In this document: piece by piece, positions 45,855 through 54,561 of the stretch
Layout of the letters: the number at the start of each line of letters is the position of its first letter
Numbering within the stretch: position 1 is the first letter of the stretch
DNA from: Prado023 sp963747335
GTDB lineage: Bacteria; Actinomycetota; Actinomycetes; S36-B12; CAIYMF01
Length of the DNA stretch: 64,000 nucleotides
NCBI GenBank assembly: GCA_963747335.1
Contig: CAVVEV010000012.1
Location: forward strand, 186,001-250,000
Direction: 5' to 3'
The notes under the pieces: model-generated
The model's database searches: none
What the model was told of the DNA's origin: nothing
What the model saw: only the letters and a program-made list of their open reading frames with translations
Made by a program: the position numbers and the translations under genes

Positions 45855-46499
45855 ATGGCCGCCAGCACCCCGCAGTCCCGAGGTCGGGTCCGGATGAGCG
45901 CACTCGAGCGCCGCGCCCAGCTGATCGAGGTCAGCCGCGGAATCTTCGCCGAGCGCGGATTCGACGCGGCCAGCATCGAGGAGATCGCCGCCGCGGCCAA
46001 GATCTCCAAGCCTGTCGTCTACGAGCACTTCGGCGACAAGGAGAGCCTGTACGCGATCGTCGTGGACCGCGAGATGACGCTGCTGATGTCGATGATGACC
46101 GACTCGCTGACCTCCGACCGGCCGCGCGTCCTGCTCGAGCAGGCTGCGACGGCGCTGTTCGACTACATCGACGCGCACACCGACGGCTTCCGCGTCCTGC
46201 TGCGGCCACACCCGCGCGGCGACCAGCGCGGCGGCACGTTCGGGACGGTCATGCGCGAGGTCGCCGACCACCTGACCGACCGTTTGGTCATCGTGTGCCG
46301 CAAGTACAACTACCCCGTCGCGCTGGCCCCCATGTACGCCCACATGCTCGTCGGCATGGTCGCCCTGACCGGCGAGTGGTGGGCCGAGGTCCGCAAGCCC
46401 AGCAAGGAGCAGGTCATCACGCAGGTGGTGAACATGGCCTGGAACGGCGTCTCGGGCCTCGAGCGGGATCCGGGCCTGGTCACCCGGGAGCACGTGTGA
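45855..46499 (+). CDS. TetR/AcrR-family transcriptional regulator
   Basis: A 214-aa regulator. The N-terminal HTH has RRAQLIEVSRGIFAERGFDA, then ASIEEIAAAAKISKPVVYEHF, the classic TetR DNA-binding unit. The C-terminal ligand domain is family-specific (GEWWAEVRKPSKEQV). The start at 45855 lies seven bases after another ATG in a different frame and is supported by the conserved HTH spacing. The effector and targets are unknown. Its stop overlaps the MarR gene start by four bases (GTGA), making a two-regulator operon, which is a recurrent arrangement in actinobacteria. Confidence 0.9.
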   Translation: MAASTPQSRGRVRMSALERRAQLIEVSRGIFAERGFDAASIEEIAAAAKISKPVVYEHFGDKESLYAIVVDREMTLLMSMMTDSLTSDRPRVLLEQAATALFDYIDAHTDGFRVLLRPHPRGDQRGGTFGTVMREVADHLTDRLVIVCRKYNYPVALAPMYAHMLVGMVALTGEWWAEVRKPSKEQVITQVVNMAWNGVSGLERDPGLVTREHV

Positions 46500-47227
46500 G
46501 CCCGGGACCCTCCACGCCGGGCTCGTCCGCAGCATCGCAGGGCGCAGATGCCGCAGACGTCTCGCGTGCATCCCAGCGGGCTCTCGCCGCGGGTGTCCCG
46601 TCCGGTGCCGCGCAGGGGTCCCTCGCCACGCAGGGGTCCCTCGCCACCGCGGAGGGGGGTCGCACCGCGCAGGGCCCCGTCGCCGCGGATGGCCCCGGTG
46701 CCGCGGACGACGTCGACCGCGTGATCGCCGCCTGGAACCGGGAGCGCCCCGACCTCGACCTCGCGCCGTTGGCCGTGCTCTCCCGGGTCAGCAGGCTGGC
46801 CCGCCACCTGGACCGCGCCCGCGACGTCGCGTTCGCCCGCCACGAGCTGGCCGTGTGGGAGTTCGACGTGCTGGTCGCCCTGCGGCGCACCGGGCCGCCG
46901 TATCGGCTCACCCCGGGACAGCTGCTGGCCGAGACGCTGGTGACCAGCGGGACCATGACCAACCGGATCGACCGCCTCGAAGCCCGTGAACTGGTCGTTC
47001 GAGAGCCCGTGCCCGACGACCGCCGTGGCACCTGGGTCGCGCTGACCGAAGCGGGTCGCGGCCGCGTCGACGGGGCGTTCATCGACCTGCTGGCAGAGGA
47101 GCGCGACCTGCTGGCCGTCCTGCCCCCCGAGGACCAGGCCGAACTGGCCACCAGCCTGCGCCACCTGCTGCTTCAGTTCGAAGCCCCGGCGCCTCCCCGA
47201 CTTGATCCAAGTCTCGGGCGCCCCTGA
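46496..47227 (+). CDS. MarR-family transcriptional regulator with low-complexity N-terminus
   Basis: A 243-aa protein. Residues 1-75 are an Ala/Gly/Ser/Gln-rich stretch with a duplicated GSLATQ-type unit. Residues 80-235 are a MarR winged helix with ELAVWEFDVLVALRRTGPPY, LTPGQLLAETLVTSGTMTNRID (read as LTPGQLLAETLV and TSGTMTNRID), the wing REPVPDDRRGTWVALTEAG and the C-terminal dimer helix. The long N-terminal extension is unusual. A later start near VDRVIAAWNRE is possible, but the GTGA overlap with the TetR gene favours 46496. Targets are unknown. Confidence 0.85.
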   Translation: MSPGPSTPGSSAASQGADAADVSRASQRALAAGVPSGAAQGSLATQGSLATAEGGRTAQGPVAADGPGAADDVDRVIAAWNRERPDLDLAPLAVLSRVSRLARHLDRARDVAFARHELAVWEFDVLVALRRTGPPYRLTPGQLLAETLVTSGTMTNRIDRLEARELVVREPVPDDRRGTWVALTEAGRGRVDGAFIDLLAEERDLLAVLPPEDQAELATSLRHLLLQFEAPAPPRLDPSLGRP

Positions 47228-47247
47228 GGACTTGATCCCAGTCTCGG
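47199..47247. repeat. Direct repeat pair GACTTGATCC(A/C)AGTCTCGG
   Basis: Two 19-base copies at 47199-47217 and 47229-47247, identical at 18 positions and 30 bases apart. The first copy overlaps the end of the MarR gene and contains the palindrome ACTTG-ATC-CAAGT. A third partial, inverted copy (ACTTGGAT) lies at 47266-47273. Confidence 0.75.
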
Positions 47248-47297
47248 ACGGCCGACCGACCTGGAACTTGGATGAAACCGCGATCGTGGGCGGGCGG

Positions 47298-49260
47298 TCA
47301 GCCCTCGAGGGCCTCGCCGAGTTCGAGCCAGCGGTCCTCTAGTTCGGCGTGCTCGGCGGCCAGGGCCGCGTCGTCGCTGGCCAGCGCCAGCAGCCGCTCG
47401 TGGTCGGTGTGCGCGTCGGCCATCTGGGCGTGCAGGCCCGCACGCAGGGCCTCGATCCGGGCCATCCGGGACTCGACACGGGCGAGGTCCTTGCGGGCGG
47501 CGTGGGCCGCGGCACCCGTGAGCCCGGCCGGGGCAGCCGAGGCGGCACCAGGGGTTCCACGCGCTCCGGGTGCTCCGGGTGCTCCGGGTGCTCCGGGCAG
47601 ACCACCGGCTGACCCGGCACTCCCACCGAGGACCGCGCCACCCGACACCCCGCGAGGCGCGCCGTTGCCATCACCGGCACCGGCCCCCGCCCCGGTCGAG
47701 AGCAGGCTTCCGGTCGCCGACGACCGCAGCTCCAGGTACTGCTCGACACCGCGCGGCAGGTGGCGCAGCCGGCCATCGCCGAGCAGGGCGTACAGGTCAT
47801 CGCAGGTCCGCTCGAGGAAGTAGCGGTCGTGGCTGACCACGACCAGCGACCCGGGCCACGAGTCCAGCACGTCCTCGATGACGGCCAGCGTCTCGACGTC
47901 CAGGTCGTTGGTCGGCTCGTCGAGGACGAGCAGGTTCGGCCCACCGATCAGCAGCTTGAGCAGCTCGAGGCGGCGCAACTCCCCGCCGGACAGGTCCCCG
48001 ATCCGGGTCATGGCCTTCTCGCCCTTGAACCCGAAGTCCTCCAGCAGCGTCCCGGCAGTGACGGTCCGCCCGCCGATCTCGATCTCGCGGCGCAGGCGCT
48101 CGATGCTGGGCAGGACGCGATCCTCCGGGTCTCCCGGCACGATCGTCTGGGGCAGCGTGGCCGGCACGACGGTCGTCCCGATCGTGACCGTGCCGGCATC
48201 CGGCTCCCGCTGGCCGGTCAGCAGACGCACCAGGGTCGTCTTGCCCGCACCGTTGGGGCCGAGGAGTCCGACGCGGTCACCGGGTCCGAGCTGCCAGGTG
48301 AGGTCCTCGATCAGCGTGCGCTCGCTGGATTTCCTCCGGACCACCCGCGCCCGGCACCCGCAGCGCCACCGACTTCAGGTCAACCACCTGCCGCCCGAGC
48401 CGCGCCGAGGCGACCCGACGCAGGGCGAGCTTGTCGCGCAGCTCGGGGACGTCGGCGATCAGTGCGTTGGCCGCATCGATGCGGAACTGCGGCTTCGAGG
48501 TGCGCGCCGGCGGGCCGCGCCGCAGCCATGCGAGCTCCTTGCTGACCAGGTTGCGCCGCCGGGACTCAGCCACGGCCTCGCGCCGCTCCCGCTCGGCACG
48601 GGCCAGCACCCACGCGGCGTAGCCACCCTCGAAGCGATAGACCGTGCCGTCGGCTACCTCCCACGTGGCGGTGGCCACCTCGTCGAGGAACCAGCGGTCA
48701 TGGGTCACCACCGCCATGGTGGGCGGTCCTGTCGGGCCGGTCAGGAAGCCGGCGAGCCAGGTCACGGCCTCGATGTCGAGGTGGTTGGTCGGCTCGTCGA
48801 GGAGCAGCACATCACCTGGGTCGATCAGCGCGCGGGCCAATGCCAGTCGGCGCCGTTCACCCCCGGACAGGCCCTCGAGCCCGGTGTCGAGGCCCTGGGC
48901 GTAACCCTGCGCCCTGACTCCACCGAGGAGCCCGGAGAGCACCGCGCGGATCCGGGGATCGGCCGCCCACTCGTGCTCCGGGCGATCGCCGACCGTCACG
49001 TCGCGGACGGTGCGCGCGCGCGGGGGCAGGGCATCGGACTGACCGACCATGACCACGCGGGCGTCGGCCGTGCGGATGACCCGACCGGAGTCGGGTTCGG
49101 CCACCCCGGCGAGCACCCGGAACAGGGTCGACTTGCCGTCGCCGTTGCGCCCGACGACCTCGACACGCTGGCCACGGTCGATGCCGAGGGTGACCCCGGA
49201 GAGGACCGCACGCGTCGCGAACACGACGTGGATGTCCTCGAGGGCGACGATGGGCGGCAT
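47298..49260 (-). CDS. ABC-F family ATP-binding protein, frame disrupted once
   Basis: A soluble protein with two ATP-binding cassettes and no membrane part, of about 650 aa. Cassette 1, from the ATG at 49260, has VGRNGDGKSTLFRVL, LSGGERRRLALARAL and LLLDEPTNHLDIEAV. The frame breaks at about 48345-48356 (one extra base). Cassette 2 then has LLGPNGAGKTTLVRLL, LSGGELRRLELLKLL and LVLDEPTNDLDVETL. An Ala/Gly/Pro-rich stretch (GLPGAPGAPGAPGARGTPG) follows, then a C-terminal coiled coil. ABC-F proteins act at the ribosome as translation or antibiotic-protection factors; the particular subtype is not clear. Location between ispE and the regulators is common in actinobacteria. Confidence 0.88.
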
Positions 49261-49392
49261 GGGGCCCAAGGCTAGTCGCCCAGACCGGCAGCGTCGGCCG
49301 GCCAGATCCACCGGCCGGTAGGGTCAGACGCGCGGATCCCCCGATCGCACCCGGCCGACCCGACGGCTGGCCTACCTCCCGAGGAGCCCGAA

Positions 49393-50361
49393 GTGCCTGA
49401 GTTGCTCGTTGTCGAGCCGGTGTTCGCCGAGCGGTTGTGGGGCGGGACGACGTTGCGGGCCTGGTTCGGGGCAGCAGTTCCCGACGGGATCATCGGGGAG
49501 TGCTGGGCGGTCTCCGGGATGCCCGGGATGAGTGGGTTCATCCGGTCGGGGGCACCTGAGGGGTTCACCCTCCGCCAGGCGTGGGCCGCCGGGCTGGTGA
49601 CCGGTCGCGAGGAGCCCGGGGACTTCCCGCTGCTGTGCAAGTTCCTCGACCCGCAGGACTGGCTCTCGGTGCAGGTGCATCCCGATGATGCCCAGGCCCA
49701 GGCGCTGGAGGGTCAGCCGAGGGGCAAGGCAGAGTGCTGGCTGGTGGTCTCCTGCCAGGACGACGCCGCCCTGATCCTCGGGCACACCGCCGACTCCGCC
49801 GAGGATCTGCGCCAGTCACTGCTCGATGGCACGCTGATGGAGCACCTGGTCACGGTCCCGGTGGCGCAGGACGACTTCTACATGGTCCACGCGGGAGTGG
49901 TGCACTCGGTCGGACCGGGCATGCTGGTCTACGAGGTGCAGGAGAGCAGCGACATCACCTACCGCCTCTACGACTTCGACCGCGTCGGCCCCGACGGCCG
50001 GACCCGCGAGCTGCACATCGACAAGGGGTTCTCGGTCGTGAGTGCCCCGCACGACCCTGCCGCCGCGCGCACCGCCGGCCGGTGGGAGCCGACGGGTGTC
50101 AACTCCCGGACACGGGTGCTCGTGGACTGCCCGCAGTTCCGGGTGGAGCGCTGGGAGACCCAGCGCGGGAGCTTCGTCCTGGACCCGGCCGACTACCTCG
50201 TTATGACGGTCATCGGGGGCAGTGGCAGGGCACAGGCCCCGGGGAATTCAGTCGATCTGGGGCTGGGCACCAGCCTCGTCGTGCCTGCCGGTACCGGTCA
50301 GGTGGAGGTCTCCGGCGACCTGATCCTCATCGCCACCCACCCGGGGCCCGAGCTGGCGTAG
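49393..50361 (+). CDS. manA: Mannose-6-phosphate isomerase, class I (short form)
   Basis: Interconverts fructose 6-phosphate and mannose 6-phosphate, supplying GDP-mannose and polyprenyl-phosphate mannose. The 322-aa protein matches the ManA short form: FAERLWGGTTLRAWFG, FPLLCKFLDPQDWLSVQVHPDD (read as FPLLCKFLDPQDW and LSVQVHPDD, zinc ligands Gln/His), GKAECWLVV (zinc Glu), MVHAGVVHSVGPGMLVYEVQE (zinc His) and ITYRLYDFDR. The GTG at 49393 has GAGGAG six bases upstream. It stands alone between divergent ABC-F and convergent ispE genes. Its product may feed the protein mannosylation route with pmt. Confidence 0.93.
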   Translation: MPELLVVEPVFAERLWGGTTLRAWFGAAVPDGIIGECWAVSGMPGMSGFIRSGAPEGFTLRQAWAAGLVTGREEPGDFPLLCKFLDPQDWLSVQVHPDDAQAQALEGQPRGKAECWLVVSCQDDAALILGHTADSAEDLRQSLLDGTLMEHLVTVPVAQDDFYMVHAGVVHSVGPGMLVYEVQESSDITYRLYDFDRVGPDGRTRELHIDKGFSVVSAPHDPAAARTAGRWEPTGVNSRTRVLVDCPQFRVERWETQRGSFVLDPADYLVMTVIGGSGRAQAPGNSVDLGLGTSLVVPAGTGQVEVSGDLILIATHPGPELA

Positions 50362-50376
50362 CCACGCTCACCCGAC

Positions 50377-51303
50377 CTACCCGCTTCTGGCGATCACCCG
50401 GGCGCCTGGAACGGGCCCGCTCGTGACATGCGTCGAGCGCACATCGACCATGCCTCCCAGCGCCGTGGCCACCCGCGCACCGGCGGCTGGATCGGCCACG
50501 AGGAAGGCAACCGTCGGCCCTGACCCCGACACGATGCCGCCCAGGGCACCGGCTGCCACCCCGGTGTCGAGCACATCGCCCAGGGTGGGTCGCAGGGCCA
50601 GTGCGGGTTCCTGCAGGTCGTTGTGCAGCACCCGCCCGAGGGCCCTGGCATCGCCGGCGATCAGCGCCGCGACGATCGCCGCATCCGCTTGCGGTTCGGG
50701 CACGATGCGCCCCTCGACGAGCCGGTCGAACGCCGAGTACACCGCCGGGGTCGACAGGCCCCGCGTGGCAGTCGCGAACACCCAGTGGAAGGTGCCGCGC
50801 ACCATGAGCGGGCTGAGCAGCTCCCCGCGACCGAGGCCCAGCGCCGTCCCGCCCATCAGGCTGAAGGGAACGTCGGAGCCGAGGTCGAGCGCCACACGGG
50901 CCAGGTCGTCGCGCGTCAGCGGGGATCCCCAGAGGTCGTTGAGGGCGACCAGTGCCGCGGCGCAGTCCGCCGAGCCCCCGGCCATGCCACCGGCGACCGG
51001 CACGCCCTTGCTGATGGCGATCTGCAGGTCCGGTGCCGGCCGACCGAGCTCGGTCGCCAGTCGCTCGGCCGCTCGCCAGACGAGGTTGGTGGCATCGCGC
51101 GGCACCTCGTCGGGCTGAAGCCCGGTGACGTCGTGGATGACGATCCCGGATCCCGGCGACCCCGTCGAGACGGTGACCTCCTCGACCATCGCCACCGCAT
51201 GGAACACGCTGGCCAGGGGATGGAACCCGTCGTCACGCACCGCCCCGACAGACAGCTGGATGTTCACCTTCCCCGGCGCGCGCGCGGTCACGGAGGTGGT
51301 CAC
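50377..51303 (-). CDS. ispE: 4-(cytidine 5'-diphospho)-2-C-methyl-D-erythritol kinase
   Basis: GHMP kinase of the MEP pathway. The 308-aa protein has ARAPGKVNIQLSVGAVRDDGFH, here as ARAPGKVNIQL and RDDGFHPLASVFHAV, the ATP motif VPVAGGMAGGSADCAAAL, and the C-terminal IVSGSGPTVAFLV. The GTG at 51303 gives the canonical N-terminus. It is paired functionally with ispH at 3-4 kb. Upstream lies the metallophosphoesterase gene on the same strand, which is an unusual insertion between rsmA and ispE. Confidence 0.95.
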   Translation of the reverse strand: MTTSVTARAPGKVNIQLSVGAVRDDGFHPLASVFHAVAMVEEVTVSTGSPGSGIVIHDVTGLQPDEVPRDATNLVWRAAERLATELGRPAPDLQIAISKGVPVAGGMAGGSADCAAALVALNDLWGSPLTRDDLARVALDLGSDVPFSLMGGTALGLGRGELLSPLMVRGTFHWVFATATRGLSTPAVYSAFDRLVEGRIVPEPQADAAIVAALIAGDARALGRVLHNDLQEPALALRPTLGDVLDTGVAAGALGGIVSGSGPTVAFLVADPAAGARVATALGGMVDVRSTHVTSGPVPGARVIARSG

Positions 51304-51328
51304 GGGGATTCAGCGTAGTCGGCGGACG

Positions 51329-52684
51329 CTACTGCACGGTCTTGTCGCCCTGGGCGGACTTCTCGATGGTGAACTGGTCCAGCACTCCGCCGGGCCCGAA
51401 GGGCGAGGTCGAGCCCGCGCCCCGGTGCGTGACGACCGCCTTGTACGTCAGCGTGCTCCCGGCGATCGTGATCACCTGATAGGTCGAGGTCGCAGCGGCC
51501 CACACGGTGCGCGTGGCCCCGTTGAGCACCCAGTCCGCGTCGGTGACCTCGTAGTACTTCGGGCCCGAGACGCTCACGGCGAAGACCGGACCGTCGGGCG
51601 ACCGGTAGCCGCGTGCATACGAGTGATCGTGGCCGGAGAGCACGAGGTCCACGTCGTGCCTCTCGATGACCGGCAGCCAGAGATCGCGCACCTCGGTGTT
51701 GGCGCGGCCGGGACGGGTGGCGAACGGAGGTGCGTGCATGAGCACGATCGACCATGGGTTGGGGTTCTCCGCCAGTGCCTTGTCGAGGAACGCCGCCTGC
51801 TCGGGCATCCGACCACCGAACGAGTCGAGGACCACGATCCGCACGCCCTGGTAGTCGACGTGGAACCACGTCTCGCCCTGCCCCGGGTAGCCGTTCTCCG
51901 GCCAGTCGAAGTAGGAGCGGAAGGCCTCCGCCTGGTTGGAGCGGCACTTGAGGACAAGCACGCACTGCTCGTGGTTGCCGATCGACACCACCCAGTTGCG
52001 TGTGCGCGCCGAGTCGCCCATCGCGGCGAACAGGTCGGCCCACTGGGACCCCTTGTAGGGCCGATCGACGACATCCCCGGCCTGGAGCACGAGCTGGGCC
52101 CCCGGGGCGTCGGCGAGCGCGCGGCGCAGCGTTCGGCGCGGTACCCCGCGGTTGTCGACCTGGGTGTCCCCGAGGCCGATCATGGTCAGGGAGGTGACCG
52201 CCGGGTTGGCCGTCGTGAAGGCGCGCCACGTGCTGGATCCACGGGAGGTCACGATCCGGTACTGGTAGGCGGTGCCCGGGGTCAGGCCGACGAGCGTGGC
52301 CGAGTACCGGGGCAGGGCCGAACCCGAGTTCTTCACGGTGGTGGCGGGGCCTCGGGTGGCGCGCACCGACTGAGCGGGGCCGCCAGGGACGCGGTACTGG
52401 ACCTTCTGCCCCTTGGTCCGGGCGCGCATCGACCACGAGACCCGCTGCGACGTGGCGGGATCCGCGGTGGGGGTCAGCAGGATCCGCGAGGGCGCTGACG
52501 CACTCGAGGCCGACACCAGTGCTGCGGGACGGACAGCGCCGAGGGCGACCGCGGACGCGGGGGACGCGGCAGGGACCGCAGAGGCGGGGGTCACCCAGGG
52601 GACGGCCGCCCCGACGAGCGCCGGGACAGCAGCCGCGACGACGAGCAGTCCAAGCAGCCTGGTGCGGGCAGCGGGGCGTTCCAC
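51329..52684 (-). CDS. Secreted purple-acid-phosphatase-like metallophosphoesterase
   Basis: A 451-aa exported phosphoesterase. A signal peptide (LLGLLVVAAAVPALVGAAVP) and an Ala/Ser/Val linker precede a fibronectin-III-like N-domain (VSWSMRARTKGQKVQYRVP). The calcineurin-like catalytic domain follows. Its metal motifs are in order: GLGDTQVD, QAGDVVDRP, SIGNHEQ, LMHAPPF and SGHDHSYARGY. The FN3-plus-phosphatase order is that of purple acid phosphatases. The GTG at 52684 starts the signal peptide; the upstream frame has no similarity. Possible roles are phosphate scavenging or nucleotide hydrolysis at the surface. Confidence 0.88.
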   Translation of the reverse strand: MERPAARTRLLGLLVVAAAVPALVGAAVPWVTPASAVPAASPASAVALGAVRPAALVSASSASAPSRILLTPTADPATSQRVSWSMRARTKGQKVQYRVPGGPAQSVRATRGPATTVKNSGSALPRYSATLVGLTPGTAYQYRIVTSRGSSTWRAFTTANPAVTSLTMIGLGDTQVDNRGVPRRTLRRALADAPGAQLVLQAGDVVDRPYKGSQWADLFAAMGDSARTRNWVVSIGNHEQCVLVLKCRSNQAEAFRSYFDWPENGYPGQGETWFHVDYQGVRIVVLDSFGGRMPEQAAFLDKALAENPNPWSIVLMHAPPFATRPGRANTEVRDLWLPVIERHDVDLVLSGHDHSYARGYRSPDGPVFAVSVSGPKYYEVTDADWVLNGATRTVWAAATSTYQVITIAGSTLTYKAVVTHRGAGSTSPFGPGGVLDQFTIEKSAQGDKTVQ

Positions 52685-52779
52685 GCGGGCGACGGTACCA
52701 ACTCCTACGCCCAACCCAGCCCAAGGCGGCGATAAGGGCCGGTTCCGATCGTCGTGACGCGCGTGCGTGCGGCTGGGTG

Positions 52780-53695
52780 TCACTGCCCGTGCGCGGCTGC
52801 GGCGATCGCGGCGAACTGCGCCACGTCGAGGGCCTCCCCGCGTGCGGTCGGGTCCACGCCAGCCGCCTCGAGCAGCGCAATCGCACGCTCGGAGCCGCCG
52901 GCCCAGGTGGCCAGCGCCGAACGCAGCATCTTGCGGCGCTGGGCGAAGGCGGCGTCGATCACTGCGAACACCTCGGTGCGCTCGACATCGTCACGGGGCG
53001 GGGCCGTCCGGATGAGCTCGACGAGCCCCGAGTCCACGTTCGGCACCGGCCAGAACACCGAGCGTGCGACCAGCCCAGCCTGACGGACGTCAGCGAACCA
53101 GCGCGCCTTCACCGACGGCACCCCGTACACGCGCGATCCCGGCGGGGCCGCGAGCCGTTCGGCCACCTCCAGCTGGACCATCACCAACGCGCGCTCGAGG
53201 GTCGGGAACGTGGCCATCAGGTGCAGCAGCACTGGCACGCTGATGTTGTAGGGCAGGTTGGCGACCAGTGCGGTCGGGGCGACCGGCAGGCTCGGTGATC
53301 CGCAGCGCGTCGGCAGGCACGACGGTGAGCCGCTCGGCGAGCGCCGGGGCGCGGTCAGCCACGGTCGCGGGCAACTGCCCGGCCAGCACCGGGTCGACCT
53401 CGACCGCCACCACGTGCCGGACGGACTCAAGGAGGGCCAGGGTCAGCGACCCCAGCCCGGGGCCGACCTCGAGCACCACGTCGTCGGCATCGACACCGGA
53501 CACCCGCACGATGCGGCGAACCGTGTTGGCGTCGATGACGAAGTTCTGCCCGAGGGTCTTGGTCGGACGCAGGCCCAGCTGAGCGGCCAGCCCCCGGATC
53601 TCCGCCGGGCCGAGCAGGGCAGCGGCACCATCGGTGGCACCCGGTGCCGGTACACCAGGCGCGCCTCCGTCGCTGCCACCACCCGGCAGGCTCAC
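52780..53695 (-). CDS. rsmA: 16S rRNA (adenine(1518)-N(6)/adenine(1519)-N(6))-dimethyltransferase, frame disrupted once
   Basis: KsgA/RsmA dimethylates two adenines of the 16S 3' hairpin. From the GTG at 53695 the first frame has LRPTKTLGQNFVIDANTVRRI, here LRPTKTLGQNF, the SAM motif VLEVGPGLGSLTLAL and VVAVEVDPVLAGQL. At about 53283-53300 the frame shifts (one extra base). The second frame has the catalytic VANLPYNISVPVLLHL, VQLEVAERL and VFWPVPNVDSGLV. The essential parts are all intact, so the shift is probably an assembly error. The start overlaps the tatD stop (GTGA). An extra Gly/Ala-rich N-terminus of about 28 residues is present. Confidence 0.92.
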
Positions 53696-54561
53696 GCCCA
53701 GGCCCCGAAGGCCCGCAGGGTGTTGGCGTGCAGGTCGTCGCAGAGGGTCTCGAGATCGTCGCCGCGCAGCTCGGCCAGGCGGCGCACCGTCAGCGGCACG
53801 AGGTAGCTGGCGTTGACCCGACCGCGGTGCGGGGTGGGCGTCAGGAACGGGGCGTCCGTCTCGACGAGGATGCGGTCGCGCGGCACCACCGGCGCTGCGG
53901 CGTGCAGGTCGCGGGCGTTCGTGAAGGTGACTGTCCCGGCGAACGACACGTACCAGCCGTGCTGGGCGGCGACCCGGGCCATCGGCTCGTCGCCGGAGAA
54001 GCAGTGGAAGACCACGACCTCAGGCAGCCCGGCGCCGGCCATCTCGTCGAGCAGCACGCGGATGACGTCGTCGTGGGAGTCACGGTCGTGGATCACCAGC
54101 GCCCGGCCGAGCCGGCGGGCCATGTCGATGTGCGCCCGGAACGACTGCTCCTGGATCACCCATGCCTCGGGCTCCCGGGTGCGGAAGAAGTCCAGGCCGG
54201 TCTCGCCGATCCCCCGGACCCGGGGCGAACCCGCGGCCAGCTGCTCGACCGTGGCGATCGCCGCGTCGAGCTCTCCCCTCGCCGCCAGGCGCGGCGCCTC
54301 GTTCGGGTGGATGCCGATCGCCGCGAGGATCTGCGGCTGCTCCTCGGCCATCGCCACCGCAGCGTGCACGTCGCGGATCGAGCAGCCCACCTGGACGATG
54401 CCCGTGACGTTCACGGACGCGGCCGCAGCCACCGCGTCCGCGGGGCTCAGCGCATCCTCGTCACCGCCGCGCATGTCGATGTGGCAGTGCGAGTCGAACA
54501 CCGGTCGCGGCAGCGGCTCGGGCAGCGGCGGGCGCGGGGCGCCGGCGCGGGCATCAGGCAC
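53692..54561 (-). CDS. tatD: TatD-family metal-dependent DNase
   Basis: A TIM-barrel hydrolase of 289 aa. Metal and active-site motifs are PVFDSHCHIDM, AIGIHPNEA, GIGETGLDFF, LVIHDRDSHDDVI, VVFHCFSGD and ILVETDAPFLTP. Relatives are 3'-5' exonucleases or D-aminoacyl-tRNA-type hydrolases. The GTG at 54561 is used, though the first 20 residues (Pro/Arg-rich) are poorly conserved and a later start is possible. It lies between metG and rsmA in the conserved actinobacterial order. The open reading frame at the end of metG runs into it for about 115 bases. Confidence 0.92.
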   Translation of the reverse strand: MPDARAGAPRPPLPEPLPRPVFDSHCHIDMRGGDEDALSPADAVAAAASVNVTGIVQVGCSIRDVHAAVAMAEEQPQILAAIGIHPNEAPRLAARGELDAAIATVEQLAAGSPRVRGIGETGLDFFRTREPEAWVIQEQSFRAHIDMARRLGRALVIHDRDSHDDVIRVLLDEMAGAGLPEVVVFHCFSGDEPMARVAAQHGWYVSFAGTVTFTNARDLHAAAPVVPRDRILVETDAPFLTPTPHRGRVNASYLVPLTVRRLAELRGDDLETLCDDLHANTLRAFGAWA

